Notes under the pieces: model-generated | Database searches by the model: none | Told to the model about the DNA's origin: nothing | What the model saw: the letters and a program-made list of their open reading frames with translations, nothing else | Source: Ectothiorhodospiraceae bacterium | GTDB taxonomy: Bacteria; Pseudomonadota; Gammaproteobacteria; Thiohalomonadales; Thiohalomonadaceae | NCBI GenBank assembly: GCA_007125455.1 | Contig: SLDE01000099.1 | Location: 1-13,686, forward strand | Reading direction: 5' to 3' | DNA: 13,686 bases | Shown: one piece after another, positions 1 through 9,047 of the stretch | How positions within the stretch are numbered: the stretch's first letter is position 1 | Layout: the number at the start of each line of letters is the position of its first letter | Translations under genes and position numbers: made by a program

Positions 1-1596
1 ATTGTAGCGCGCCCCATAGCGGAAGGTGTCGTACTCACTCACCGGCACCCCATAACGCAGGGCACCACCGTAGCTATCGGCGGAGTAGCGGGAGATATTG
101 GCGCGCGAGGCGTCGGTCTCCCGATAGAACATGCTGATACTACGGCTGACCCCATCCGGGGTGGCGTATGGGTTGGTGAGGTTAAAGCTGTAGGTACGGG
201 TCACCTCACTATTGTCGAAGTTGATACTGAAGTGCTGCCCGGTGCCAAGGAAGTTATTCCAGTCCACGCTGGCGTTGACCAGGAAGCCCTGGGCGTCGCC
301 ATAGCCGATACCGAAGTTGAAGTTGCCGAAGGCAGGGCTTTCCTGAACGTTGTAATTCACATCCACCTGATCCGGGGTGCCCGGCACGGCGGGGGTGCTG
401 ACGTCCACCTCATCGAAGTAACCCAGCCGATCCAGGCGAACCTTGGAGCGCTCAATCTTGCTGGTGGAGATCCAGCCACCTTCCATCTGGCGCATCTCAC
501 GCCGCAGCACTTCGTCGTTGGTGCGGGCGTTGCCACTGATATTGATGCGACGCACATAGACCCGCTTGCCCGGATCGACGTAGAAGGTGAGTTCGACCTC
601 GCGGGTCTCTTCATTCAATTCCGGCACCGGGTTGATGTTGGCAAAGGCGTAGCCCAGATCGCCCACCGCCTCGCTGATGCGCCGACTGCTCTCGGTGAGC
701 TCCTTGCGTGAAAAGGTATCGCCGGGGGCGATGGAGATCAGCTTCATCAACTCATCCTTGGGAAGGATGGTATCCCCGTGCACACTGACCTCGCTCACAC
801 TGTATGGCTGCCCCTCGTGCACATTGATGGTGATGTAGACGTGGCGCTTGTCAGGGGTGATGCTCACCTGGGTAGAAACGATATCGAAGTTGATATAGCC
901 ATTATCGAGGTAATGCGAGGTCAGGCTCTCCAGATCGGCGGCCAGCTTTTGGCGAGAATACTGATCCCGACTACTGAACCAGCCGCCTTTGGTGTCCAGC
1001 TGCATCAGCCCCAGCAACTGACTCTCTGAGAAGGCCTGGTTGCCGATGATGTTCAGGTGATGAATGGAGGCAACCTCGCCTTCATTGATATCGATGTTGA
1101 CCGCCACGCGGTTACGCTCAAGCGGGGTGACCGAGGTGCGTACCTGGGCGTTATACTTACCAAAGGCCAGGTACTGACGCTGCAGCTCCTGCTCTACCCG
1201 ATCCAGGAGTGCCCGGTCAAAGACCCGCCCCTCGGCAAAGCCGATGCGGCGTAGCTGTTCATCGAGCTGTTCGCTGGGGATATCTTTGTTCCCCTTGATC
1301 TCGATATTGGCGATCGCCGGGCGCTCCAGCACGAACACCACCAGGGTGTCGCCCTCTTTTTCCAGTGCGATATCCTGGAAAAACCCCGTCTTGAACAGGG
1401 CACGTATCGCCTCACTGGAGGCCTCGGCATCCAATCGGTCGCCCACCTGCAGTGGCAGGTAGTTGTAAACCGTTCCCAGTGCAATCCGTTGCAAGCCCTC
1501 GACGCGGATATCGCGGATCTCGAAGGGCTCGGTGGCCTGCAAGGGCAGGCTGCCGAGCAGAAGTCCACCAGCAATAAGCTGTCGCAATAAGCTCAT
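1..1596 (-). CDS. bamA: BamA, outer-membrane protein assembly factor (5' part only)
   Basis: The minus-strand frame is open from an ATG at 1596 to the window edge, giving 532 residues with no stop; the family is usually about 750-800 residues, so part of the C-terminal barrel is missing. Residues 1-22 look like a signal peptide (MSLLRQLIAGG..., hydrophobic core, then LQA before TEPFEI). Five POTRA-like repeats follow, with starts near residues 24 (FEIRDIRVEG), 93 (PAIANIEIKG), 175 (VASIHHLNIIG), 266 (YSVSEVSVHG) and 346 (VYVRRINISGNARTND). The barrel begins near residue 425 (FGNFNFGIGYGDAQG). In the known family, BamA is the outer-membrane core of the BAM complex: the periplasmic POTRA domains bind the lipoproteins and clients, and the barrel inserts beta-barrel proteins. 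The gene lies 25 nt after rseP and is probably co-transcribed with it. The Shine-Dalgarno is weak (GCGAG about 9 nt upstream). Confidence 0.97.
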   Translation of the reverse strand, partial: MSLLRQLIAGGLLLGSLPLQATEPFEIRDIRVEGLQRIALGTVYNYLPLQVGDRLDAEASSEAIRALFKTGFFQDIALEKEGDTLVVFVLERPAIANIEIKGNKDIPSEQLDEQLRRIGFAEGRVFDRALLDRVEQELQRQYLAFGKYNAQVRTSVTPLERNRVAVNIDINEGEVASIHHLNIIGNQAFSESQLLGLMQLDTKGGWFSSRDQYSRQKLAADLESLTSHYLDNGYINFDIVSTQVSITPDKRHVYITINVHEGQPYSVSEVSVHGDTILPKDELMKLISIAPGDTFSRKELTESSRRISEAVGDLGYAFANINPVPELNEETREVELTFYVDPGKRVYVRRINISGNARTNDEVLRREMRQMEGGWISTSKIERSKVRLDRLGYFDEVDVSTPAVPGTPDQVDVNYNVQESPAFGNFNFGIGYGDAQGFLVNASVDWNNFLGTGQHFSINFDNSEVTRTYSFNLTNPYATPDGVSRSISMFYRETDASRANISRYSADSYGGALRYGVPVSEYDTFRYGARYN

Positions 1597-1621
1597 ATAG
1601 GCTCGCTTGTTAGTCTTTGGT

Positions 1622-2983
1622 TTATCGCAGCAGACGCAGCATATCGTTATAGATTGCCAACATCATCAATGCGAGTATTAGCGTCAAGCCGATCCGTTGT
1701 GCCACCGCCTCGGCGGCCTCGGAAAGCGGCTTGCCGCGAACTGCCTCAATGGCGTAATTCATCAGGTGTCCACCATCAAGCACCGGGATCGGCAACAGGT
1801 TGATGATCCCCAAACTGATACTGATCAGGCCCAGGAAGGCGAGAAACTGGCTCACCCCAGCCCCGGCCGAGGTCTTGGCATACTGGGCGATGCCTATCGG
1901 CCCGCTGATATTCTCCATCGAGGCGCGACCGGTGATCATCTGGCCCATCATCTTCAGCGTCAGCGCCCCCATGTCCCAACTTCGCTGCAGCGCGGCACCG
2001 AAGGCGGGTGCGACACCATAACGCATCTCACTGCGCAGTGCAGCAAACTCCGCCTGATCGACATGGACACTGGCACCGATCCGCCCCCCGCCGCCATCAC
2101 GCTCGGAGAGGCGTTCGGGAAGCACCTCCAGCGCCAGCACACGGCCATCCCGCTCGACCTCCAGTGCCAGCCGTTCACCGGCATGGGCGTTGATCGCCGC
2201 CACCAGCTCGGCCCAGCTGTCAATGGGTTCTCCGGCTGCGCTGAGCACCCGATCCCCCCCTAGCAAGCCAGCACGCTCGGCCGGGCTGCCCGGCAATACG
2301 CTCTCTAGCAGCGGCGCGATGCGTGGCTGATAGGGGGTTAAACCCAGGCGCTGATAGACCGCCTCGGGGGGCAAAGAGGCATCCAGCCCTTGCGGAGAGA
2401 GTCGATACTCGCGCAGCAGGCCACCGTCTTCCACCCCCAGGGTTACCTCCTCATGGAGGATAAGCCGCGGCAGGATGCTCTCGATGCTCGCCTGCCAGGT
2501 GGGCGTAGGCTCGCCATTGACCGTGATGATCTCCTGCCCCTCGCGTAGACCCGCCTGGTGGGCGATGGTGTCCTCGGCGATGGTCCCCAGGATGGGCTTA
2601 AGGCCAGGCACCCCCACCACGAACATCACCCAATAGGCGAGGATGGCAAACAGGAAGTTAAACAGCGGGCCCGCGAAGACGATGGCGCTACGCTTACCCA
2701 GGCTTTGGCGGTTAAAGGCGCGGTGAACCTCCTCCTCCGGCACCTCCCCCTCGCGTTCATCGAGCATCTTGACGTAGCCACCCAGCGGGATGGTGGCGAT
2801 CATGTATTCCGTTTGATCCGCCCCGGCACGGCGTGTCCACAATGGCTTGCCAAAGCCAATGGAAAAACGCAGTACCTTGACGCCGCACCAGCGAGCAACC
2901 AAGTAATGCCCCCACTCATGCACCGCAATCAGGATACTAAGGGCAACCAGCAGGGCGAGGATGGTAAGCAGCAGATCGGTCAT
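1622..2983 (-). CDS. rseP: RseP, site-2 intramembrane zinc metalloprotease
   Basis: This 453-residue protein matches the length of gammaproteobacterial RseP. The zinc-binding HEWGH lies at residues 22-26 in the first membrane helix. The third ligand is in the NLLPIPVLDGG motif, with Asp403. Between them are two PDZ domains, about 127-198 and 222-290, the second carrying the SPAERAGLLGGD pattern. A hydrophobic segment is visible near 100-124 and the C-terminal helices span about 380-400 and 428-447. In the known family, RseP cuts the anti-sigma factor RseA within the membrane after DegS, releasing the envelope-stress sigma factor RpoE, and also clears signal-peptide remnants. It starts 10 nt after the dxr stop with no clear Shine-Dalgarno, so translation may be coupled to dxr. 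Its neighbour bamA belongs to the same envelope-homeostasis theme. Confidence 0.97.
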   Translation of the reverse strand: MTDLLLTILALLVALSILIAVHEWGHYLVARWCGVKVLRFSIGFGKPLWTRRAGADQTEYMIATIPLGGYVKMLDEREGEVPEEEVHRAFNRQSLGKRSAIVFAGPLFNFLFAILAYWVMFVVGVPGLKPILGTIAEDTIAHQAGLREGQEIITVNGEPTPTWQASIESILPRLILHEEVTLGVEDGGLLREYRLSPQGLDASLPPEAVYQRLGLTPYQPRIAPLLESVLPGSPAERAGLLGGDRVLSAAGEPIDSWAELVAAINAHAGERLALEVERDGRVLALEVLPERLSERDGGGGRIGASVHVDQAEFAALRSEMRYGVAPAFGAALQRSWDMGALTLKMMGQMITGRASMENISGPIGIAQYAKTSAGAGVSQFLAFLGLISISLGIINLLPIPVLDGGHLMNYAIEAVRGKPLSEAAEAVAQRIGLTLILALMMLAIYNDMLRLLR

Positions 2984-2993
2984 GGCGATTGGA

Positions 2994-4175
2994 CTATCCC
3001 GGGATCAGGGTGGAGGCGAGACGACGGGCCTCGCCATCCACCGCAAAGATGGTTTCCAGATCACTGGCTGGCTGCGCGGGCAGCCGCTCCAGTGTCTGCT
3101 CGATGATCCTTGGGATGTCCGTAAAGGGGATGAGTTCCTGCAAAAAGGCCTCGACCACCACCTCATTGGCAGCATTAAGGACGGCCGGGGCCGTGCCGCC
3201 GGTTTGAATCGCCTCAATCGCCAGGCGCAAGCAGGGAAAGCGCTGCATGTCCGGCGGCTCGAAATCCAGTCGGGCGACGGCAAACATGTCCAGACTGGGC
3301 ACCCCAGCGTCGATCCGCTCAGGCCAGGCCAGCGCATGGGCAATCGGGGTGCGCATGTCCGGGTTACCCAGTTGCGCCAGCACCGAGCCATCGCTGTACT
3401 CCACCATTGAGTGGATCACGCTCTGGGGGTGCAACACCACCTGGATATGATCGGGGCCGGTGTTGAACAGCCAGCAGGCCTCGATCACCTCCAGCCCCTT
3501 ATTCATCATGCTGGCCGAGTCGACCGAGATCTTGCGCCCCATCGACCAGTTGGGATGGGCCACTGCCTGCTCTGGGCTAACCTGAGAGAGCTGTTCCACT
3601 GGCAAGCTACGAAAGGGGCCGCCCGAGGCGGTGAGCAGGATCTTGCGTACCCCGGTCTCAGCCAGGCCGCGCTCAAAACCCGGCGGCATACACTGAAATA
3701 TGGCATTGTGCTCGCTGTCGATGGGTAGCAGTTCTGCCCCGCTCTGGCGCACCTCATCCATGAACAGGGCACCGGACATCACCAGGGCCTCCTTGTTGGC
3801 CAGCAGAATACGCTTACCGGCACGGGCGGCCGCCAGGGCGGGCGGCAGCCCGGCACCACCGACGATCGCCGCCATCACATAGTCCACCTCGGGCAGGGCC
3901 GATACCTGCTCCAAACCGCTCACCCCGGCCAATACCTGGGTATCACAGCCCTGCTCACGCAGTAGCAGACTCAACTGCTCCGCCGCACCGGCATCGGACA
4001 TCACCGCATAGCTGGGGCGAAAGTGCAGGCACTGCTGCACCATCCGTTCGACCTGGCGGTTGGCAGTCAAGGCCACCACCCGGTAGCGCTGCGGGTGGCG
4101 TGCGATCACATCCAGGGTACTGAGCCCGATGGAGCCGGTTGAACCCAGTACCGTTATCCCCTTTATCCCAGCCAT
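2994..4175 (-). CDS. dxr: 1-deoxy-D-xylulose 5-phosphate reductoisomerase
   Basis: This 393-residue cytosolic enzyme converts 1-deoxy-D-xylulose 5-phosphate to 2-C-methyl-D-erythritol 4-phosphate using NADPH, the committed step of the MEP isoprenoid pathway and the fosmidomycin target. The NADPH-binding loop GSTGSIG is at residues 11-17. NKEALVMSG begins at 127. The metal ligands are Asp153 and Glu155 (PIDSEHN) and Glu229 (MMNKGLE). The substrate-binding histidines of HPNW (207) and HPQSVIH (249, 255) are also present. The ATG overlaps the end of cdsA by 13 bp and is preceded by GGGGATGG within cdsA, which supports this start and suggests translational coupling. Length and all catalytic residues agree with a full, active gene. 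Its product pathway feeds the prenyl substrates used by UppS two genes upstream. Confidence 0.98.
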   Translation of the reverse strand: MAGIKGITVLGSTGSIGLSTLDVIARHPQRYRVVALTANRQVERMVQQCLHFRPSYAVMSDAGAAEQLSLLLREQGCDTQVLAGVSGLEQVSALPEVDYVMAAIVGGAGLPPALAAARAGKRILLANKEALVMSGALFMDEVRQSGAELLPIDSEHNAIFQCMPPGFERGLAETGVRKILLTASGGPFRSLPVEQLSQVSPEQAVAHPNWSMGRKISVDSASMMNKGLEVIEACWLFNTGPDHIQVVLHPQSVIHSMVEYSDGSVLAQLGNPDMRTPIAHALAWPERIDAGVPSLDMFAVARLDFEPPDMQRFPCLRLAIEAIQTGGTAPAVLNAANEVVVEAFLQELIPFTDIPRIIEQTLERLPAQPASDLETIFAVDGEARRLASTLIPG

Positions 4176-4978
4176 ACCATCCCCAATACAAACAGTGGTG
4201 CCGCCGCCGTAAGGCTATCGATGCGATCCAGCATGCCACCATGGCCGGGCAGCAGTCCGCCGCTATCCTTGATGTCGGTGATCCGCTTGAACAGACTCTC
4301 CACCAGATCTCCCAACACCGAGATGGCGATGGTGAGCAGCACCAGCACGACAAAGGCCACCATCCCGCCGCCGGGCGACAGCCACAGGCTACCCAGCAGC
4401 GCGATCAGCAGGGCCAACAACAGCCCTCCAGCAGCGCCCTCCCAGGTTTTCCCCGGACTCACCTTGGGTGCCAGCTTGTGGCGGCCCAGCGCACGCCCAG
4501 CAAAATAGGCCCCGGTATCGGCGGCCCACACCAGCATCACCAGCAGGATCACCCAGCCAGGGCCATCCTCCACCTGGCCGTGCAAGACCACCAGCGCCAG
4601 CCAGGCCGGTAACAGGATGAACAGCCCGGCGATCCCCCGCGCCAGGCCCGAGCGTCGCCACATCTCGCTACCTTGGGGAAAGCTCAGCACCATCATCAGC
4701 GCCATGCTCCACCACACCAGGGCCAGCACGAATACCGCCAAGGCCAGGTTGTCCACCGTCAGCCCAAAGTAGAGCCCGGCCATGCCCAGCAGCAACAGGG
4801 CCACATAGGCGATACGCCCTGACACACCCGCAAGCCCACTCAGGCGTGCCCACTCCCAACCCGCGAGGGCAAAGATCACCGCGAGTATTGCTGCGAATAC
4901 AGGCAGGGGCGAGGCCCAGATCCCCCACAGCGCCAAGGGCGCCAGCACCAATGCGGTAAGTATGCGTTGTTTAAGCAT
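4163..4978 (-). CDS. cdsA: Phosphatidate cytidylyltransferase (CDP-diacylglycerol synthase)
   Basis: This 271-residue integral inner-membrane protein makes CDP-diacylglycerol from phosphatidate and CTP, the common precursor of bacterial phospholipids. It has about eight hydrophobic segments, starting with LTALVLAPLALWGIW at residues 8-22. The conserved C-terminal half contains WAADTGAYFAGRALG (151-165), SPGKTWEG (174-181), GDLVESLFKR (223-232) and the family signature KDSGGLLPGHGGMLDRID (237-254), whose Lys, Asp and His-Gly-Gly positions are intact. The start codon lies inside the end of uppS (ATGCTTAA, 8-bp overlap) and the stop overlaps dxr by 13 bp, so the three genes form a translationally coupled block. 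Length is slightly short but within the family range. Confidence 0.97.
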   Translation of the reverse strand: MLKQRILTALVLAPLALWGIWASPLPVFAAILAVIFALAGWEWARLSGLAGVSGRIAYVALLLLGMAGLYFGLTVDNLALAVFVLALVWWSMALMMVLSFPQGSEMWRRSGLARGIAGLFILLPAWLALVVLHGQVEDGPGWVILLVMLVWAADTGAYFAGRALGRHKLAPKVSPGKTWEGAAGGLLLALLIALLGSLWLSPGGGMVAFVVLVLLTIAISVLGDLVESLFKRITDIKDSGGLLPGHGGMLDRIDSLTAAAPLFVLGMVWLG

Positions 4979-5735
4979 GTGTTATACGCTCAGCCTCCAC
5001 CTGCTCACCGGTTCGACCAAAGCGGCGTTGACGCCGGGCAAAAGAGAGCAGCGCCTCATTGAATGCCGCTTCGTCGAACTCAGGCCAGAGCAGATCAGTA
5101 AAGTACAGTTCGGTATAGGCCAGTTGCCATAACAAAAAATTGCTGATGCGCTGCTCGCCGCCGCTACGGATAAACAGGTCCGGCTCCGGCAATGCCGCCA
5201 GGCTCAGCCCTTGATGGATGAGCTCGGGCGTAATCGCCTCGGCGCTCAATTCCCCCTTCGCCACCCGTGCGGCCAACTGGCGGCAGGACTGGGCAATATC
5301 CCAACGCCCACCGAAGTTGGCAGCGATATTCAGTTGCAGGGCGGTGTTGTTGCAGGTGAGACGCTCCGCATCGACGATGCGCTGCTGGATCTCACTGCTA
5401 AAGGCGGTGATGTCACCGATGATACGCAAGCGGATATTATTCTCATGCAGCTTGCCGACTTCCTTATCCAGCGCGTTGAGAAAGAGGTTCATCAACAGGC
5501 CCACCTCTTCCTTGGGACGACGCCAGTTCTCGCTGCTAAAGGCAAACAGGGTGAGTACCTCCACCCCCTGCTCGCCACAGGCACGGATGGTTTTGCGCAC
5601 CGACTCCAAGCCCGCACGGTGGCCGGCAAAGCGCGGCAGATGACGACGCCGTGCCCAGCGACCGTTGCCATCCATGATGATGGCCACATGGCGTGGGGTG
5701 TCGGGGTTGCTTGTTTGTGTATTCGCTTTGGCCAT
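4971..5735 (-). CDS. uppS: Undecaprenyl diphosphate synthase (cis-prenyltransferase)
   Basis: This 254-residue cytosolic or membrane-associated cis-prenyltransferase adds isopentenyl diphosphate units to farnesyl diphosphate to make the C55 lipid carrier for peptidoglycan and O-antigen. The catalytic Asp22 is in HVAIIMDGNGRWA. FSSENW lies at 66-71. The C-terminal signature RSGGEQRISNFLLWQ is at 190-204 and is followed by the metal-binding Glu209 in AYTELYF. The ATG at 5735 has an AGGA four bases upstream. uppS overlaps cdsA by 8 bp. Upstream lies a 180-nt spacer after frr. The gene is complete and has the usual length; in E. coli the symbol is ispU/uppS. Confidence 0.97.
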   Translation of the reverse strand: MAKANTQTSNPDTPRHVAIIMDGNGRWARRRHLPRFAGHRAGLESVRKTIRACGEQGVEVLTLFAFSSENWRRPKEEVGLLMNLFLNALDKEVGKLHENNIRLRIIGDITAFSSEIQQRIVDAERLTCNNTALQLNIAANFGGRWDIAQSCRQLAARVAKGELSAEAITPELIHQGLSLAALPEPDLFIRSGGEQRISNFLLWQLAYTELYFTDLLWPEFDEAAFNEALLSFARRQRRFGRTGEQVEAERITHA

Positions 5736-5915
5736 GGTGTCCTGAAGGTTGCCAATCGCAAGATGCCGATCACCAGAGCGGCATAGTCGGAACAGTTAGG
5801 CTAAGTTGGCCAGCAACCGGTTGGGCCTTGCTCAAGCGGGTGGCGGTGTTGCGCTTGCACGGATGCAGGCACCGTCGACCACCGCGCCGTGTGGCAAAGC
5901 CCGGTTGATGAACAA
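5736..5915. other. 180-bp frr-uppS spacer, no gene seen
   Basis: This is the largest gap inside the minus-strand cluster apart from the rpsB leader. I see no convincing ORF. A 10-bp self-complementary stretch (CAACCGGTTG, 5814-5823) lies within weak GGCC...GGCC arms (5810-5829), but there is no T-tract, so it does not look like an intrinsic terminator. I found no good -35/-10 pair reading towards uppS. An internal promoter for the uppS-bamA block could sit here, but that is a guess from position only. Confidence 0.4.
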
Positions 5916-6473
5916 CTAGATGGCCATCAGGTCCTGCTCTTTGGCCTCGATCAGCTTATCCACCTCGACAATGTGCTTGTCGGTGAGCTTTTGAATCTGC
6001 TCTTCGGCACCCCGTGCCTCGTCCTCACTAATATCCTTCTCCTTGAGCAAGGATTTGAAGTCGGAGTTGGCATCGCGGCGAATATTGCGGATCGCCACCT
6101 TGCCCTGCTCACCTTCACCCCGAACCACCTTGATCAGGTCGCGACGGCGTTCTTCGGTAAGCGCTGGCATCGGTACCCGGATGACGGCACCGGCACTGGC
6201 CGGATTGAGACCCAGGTCGGAGATCATGATTGCCTTCTCCACCGCCTGAACCATGGGCTTTTCCCAGGGGGTAACGGCCAGCGTGCGTGAGTCCTCGACG
6301 GCGATATTTGCTACCTGGCTGATCGGCACCTCGGAGCCATAATACTCCACGGTAATATGATCGAGCAGGCTGGGATGGGCACGACCGGTACGCACCTTGG
6401 ACAACTCGCTTTTGAGTGACTCGATGCTCTTGTCCATGCGTGCTTGCGCATCCTTGATGATGTCGTTGATCAT
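5916..6473 (-). CDS. frr: Ribosome recycling factor
   Basis: This cytosolic factor, with EF-G, splits the post-termination ribosome so that it can be reused. I start at the ATG at 6473 (MINDIIKDAQARM), giving 185 residues, the standard family length. An upstream in-frame ATG at 6518 would add 15 residues (MVKMKVPWWRVENKA) that overlap pyrH and are unlike RRF. The chosen start has GGAG about 11 nt upstream within the end of pyrH and lies 4 nt after the pyrH stop. Conserved features are RTGRAHPSLLD (28-38), LNPASAGAVIRVPMP (89-103) and IRNIRRDAN (128-136) containing the functionally important Arg132, followed by the long C-terminal helix of domain I. Confidence 0.97.
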   Translation of the reverse strand: MINDIIKDAQARMDKSIESLKSELSKVRTGRAHPSLLDHITVEYYGSEVPISQVANIAVEDSRTLAVTPWEKPMVQAVEKAIMISDLGLNPASAGAVIRVPMPALTEERRRDLIKVVRGEGEQGKVAIRNIRRDANSDFKSLLKEKDISEDEARGAEEQIQKLTDKHIVEVDKLIEAKEQDLMAI

Positions 6474-6477
6474 GGCT

Positions 6478-7212
<735 letters not shown>

Positions 7213-7215
7213 GGC

Positions 7216-8091
7216 TTAGCTACCCTTTACCTGGGCCATCACCTCTTCCGCAAAGTTCTCCTGCTTCTTCTCGATCCCCTCGCCTACTTCAAAGCGGGTG
7301 AAAGAGACAACCTTGGCACCGGCATCCTTGAGCAGCTTCTCAACGGTGGTGTCAGGGTCTTTGACGAAGGGCTGACCGACCAGGGTCACTTCCTGGAGGA
7401 ACTTCTTGATCCGACCGCCGATCATCTTTTCCACGATCTCGGCAGGCTTACCCGACTCCAGCGCCTGGGCGGTGAAGATCTCCTTCTCCTTTTCGATCAG
7501 TTCCTGGGAGATATCGGCCTCGGAGATCGCCTGCGGGTTAGTGGCGGCGATGTGCATGGCGATATCGCGACCCAGTTCGGCACTGCCACCTTCCATACCA
7601 ACAACCACACCGATGCGGCTACCGTGGGAGTAGCTAGCGACCAGATCGGCGGCAACCAGCGCAATACGGCGCACGGTCATGTTTTCACCGATCTTGGCGA
7701 TCAGCGCCTTGAGGGTATCGGCCACGGTGCTGCCACTTTCCATCTGGCAAGCAAGCAGGGTGTCCACATCGGTGGTCTGCTGTGCCAGCGCCAGCTTGGC
7801 AACGGCATCACAGAAAGCAGGAAACTCATCGCCCTTGGCAACGAAGTCGGTTTCGCAGTTGACTTCAACGATGGCGACCTGTTTGTTGTCGTCACTGGCT
7901 GCCATGGCGATCAGGCCCTCAGCGGCGGTGCGCCCCGCCTTCTTGTCGGCCTTGGCCAGACCGGTCTTACGCATATGTTCGATGGCCGTTTCGATATCAC
8001 CGTTGGTCTCAACCAGGGCCTTTTTGCACTCCATCATGCCGGCGCCAGTGCGCTCGCGCAGATCCTTAACCATTGCTGCGGTAATAGACAT
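7216..8091 (-). CDS. tsf: Elongation factor Ts
   Basis: This 291-residue factor is the guanine nucleotide exchange factor for EF-Tu in the cytosol. The N-terminal UBA-like domain (residues about 1-55) contains LRERTGAGMMECKKAL (11-26). The EF-Tu-contacting TDFVAKGDEF is at 81-90, with Asp82 and Phe83 corresponding to the Asp/Phe pair that displaces Mg2+ in EF-Tu. Core repeats and the coiled-coil region follow. The length is close to the E. coli protein. The ATG at 8091 has a good Shine-Dalgarno, AAAGAGGAA (8101-8109, minus strand). The gene is separated from rpsB by 118 nt that carry two hairpins; its level relative to S2 may be set there. Confidence 0.98.
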   Translation of the reverse strand: MSITAAMVKDLRERTGAGMMECKKALVETNGDIETAIEHMRKTGLAKADKKAGRTAAEGLIAMAASDDNKQVAIVEVNCETDFVAKGDEFPAFCDAVAKLALAQQTTDVDTLLACQMESGSTVADTLKALIAKIGENMTVRRIALVAADLVASYSHGSRIGVVVGMEGGSAELGRDIAMHIAATNPQAISEADISQELIEKEKEIFTAQALESGKPAEIVEKMIGGRIKKFLQEVTLVGQPFVKDPDTTVEKLLKDAGAKVVSFTRFEVGEGIEKKQENFAEEVMAQVKGS

Positions 8092-8129
8092 CGTCGATCA
8101 TTCCTCTTTGCAATTCATTCGATTACTGC

Positions 8130-8150
8130 GCCCGAAGCCCTGCCTCGGGC
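8130..8150 (-). promoter_or_regulatory. Small hairpin in the rpsB-tsf spacer near the tsf ribosome site
   Basis: Perfect 6-bp arms GCCCGA / TCGGGC surround a 9-nt loop. It lies about 20 nt upstream of the tsf Shine-Dalgarno in the transcript. There is no T-tract, so it is not a terminator by itself. It could protect an RNA 3' or 5' end or simply be chance; function is unproven. Confidence 0.35.
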
Positions 8151-8162
8151 AGAAAACTGTTT

Positions 8163-8191
8163 CAAAAAAGGGGGCCACGCCCCCTTTTTTG
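8163..8191 (-). terminator. Symmetric intrinsic-terminator-like hairpin between rpsB and tsf
   Basis: The sequence reads C-A6-GGGGGC, a CAC loop, then GCCCCC-T6-G, a perfect palindrome with 13-bp arms and a 3-nt loop. On the minus-strand transcript it begins about 19 nt after the rpsB stop and has a GC stem followed by T6, the form of a rho-independent terminator; by symmetry it also works on the plus strand. No gene ends here on the plus strand. Since tsf and the genes beyond it lie downstream, it most likely acts as a partial terminator or attenuator that makes S2 mRNA more abundant than the distal message, or stabilises the 3' end of an rpsB mRNA. An intercistronic terminator-like structure is also described for rpsB-tsf in E. 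coli. Confidence 0.8.
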
Positions 8192-8209
8192 TTTCAAGCA
8201 GCTCAGGCC

Positions 8210-8968
8210 TTAGCCTGCCGCCTGCTCTTCTGCTGCACCCTCGGCCAGCTCGACGAACTCGTCTCCGGCATTGCCACCGACGGAAGAGGAGGCCTTGCCT
8301 TCGAGTACCGCGTTGGCCACACCTTCTACATAGAGGGTGATGGCACGAATGGCATCGTCGTTACCGGGGATCATGTAGTCCACCCCGGCCGGGCTACCGT
8401 TGGTATCGACCACGGCGATCACCGGGATCCCCAGCTTGTTGGCCTCTTTGACCGCAATGTCTTCGTGACCAACGTCAACCACGAACATCGCATCGGGCAA
8501 GCCGCCCATGTCCTTGATCCCGCCCATGCTGCGATCCAGCTTTTCCATCTCACGACGGCGCATCAGCGCCTCTTTCTTGGTCAGACGATCCAGTGAACCA
8601 TCCTGATCCATCGCCTCAAGCTCTTTCAGGCGCTTGATGGACTGCTTGACGGTCTTGTAGTTGGTCAGCATGCCGCCCAACCAGCGATGGTTCACATAGG
8701 GCATACCACAACGCTCGGCCTCTTCGCGCACGATGTCACGTGCCTGGCGCTTGGTGCCAACGAACATGACACTACCCTTTTTGGAGGCCAGCTTGGAAAC
8801 GAAATTCATCGCATCGTTGTACAGCGGAAGGGTCTTTTCCAGATTGATGATGTGGATCTTGTTACGATCACCGAAGATGAACGGCGACATCTTGGGATTC
8901 CAGTAACGGGTCTGGTGGCCAAAGTGAACACCGGCCTCCAGCATTTGACGCATGGTAACGCTAGACAT
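8210..8968 (-). CDS. rpsB: 30S ribosomal protein S2
   Basis: This is a 252-residue component of the small ribosomal subunit. I start at the ATG at 8968 (MSSVTMRQMLEAGVHFGHQ), which has AGGAG nine nt upstream and matches the S2 N-terminus; a longer in-frame start at 9019 would add 17 non-homologous residues. Visible S2 features are GVHFGHQTRYWNPKM (13-27), the coiled-coil region containing HRWLGGMLTN (94-103), KDMGGLPDAMFVVD and the C-terminal TNGSPAGVDYMIPGNDDA segment. The tail is acidic and alanine-rich (AEGAAEEQAAG). It is the first gene of the minus-strand cluster, downstream of a long leader. In E. coli, S2 represses its own operon through the 5' UTR; a comparable leader structure may exist here. 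Confidence 0.98.
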   Translation of the reverse strand: MSSVTMRQMLEAGVHFGHQTRYWNPKMSPFIFGDRNKIHIINLEKTLPLYNDAMNFVSKLASKKGSVMFVGTKRQARDIVREEAERCGMPYVNHRWLGGMLTNYKTVKQSIKRLKELEAMDQDGSLDRLTKKEALMRRREMEKLDRSMGGIKDMGGLPDAMFVVDVGHEDIAVKEANKLGIPVIAVVDTNGSPAGVDYMIPGNDDAIRAITLYVEGVANAVLEGKASSSVGGNAGDEFVELAEGAAEEQAAG

Positions 8969-9006
8969 GTTAATAAGCTCCTGATTTGGGTTGTTCCTCA
9001 CATGCA

Positions 9007-9047
9007 CCGGGCTGGCCAACCTGTTCTATCAAGCGACAGGCACCCGG
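9007..9047 (-). promoter_or_regulatory. Candidate rpsB leader hairpin (possible S2 autoregulatory site)
   Basis: On the minus-strand transcript an outer 5-bp stem (CCGGG 9043-9047 with CCCGG 9007-9011) encloses an inner 5-bp stem (CCTGT 9036-9040 with ACAGG 9020-9024) with an 11-nt loop. It ends about 40 nt before the rpsB start. Structured rpsB leaders bound by S2 are known in gammaproteobacteria; whether this one has the conserved form cannot be decided by eye. Confidence 0.35.

Noticed and set aside
232..711. 159-residue plus-strand ORF inside bamA
   Set aside because: It lies antisense to the clearly conserved POTRA4-5/barrel region; an effect of GC-rich codon use.
4412..4430. Partial match to the element end (CAACAACAGCC) in cdsA
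   Set aside because: Only 11 bases match, within a conserved coding region; most likely chance.
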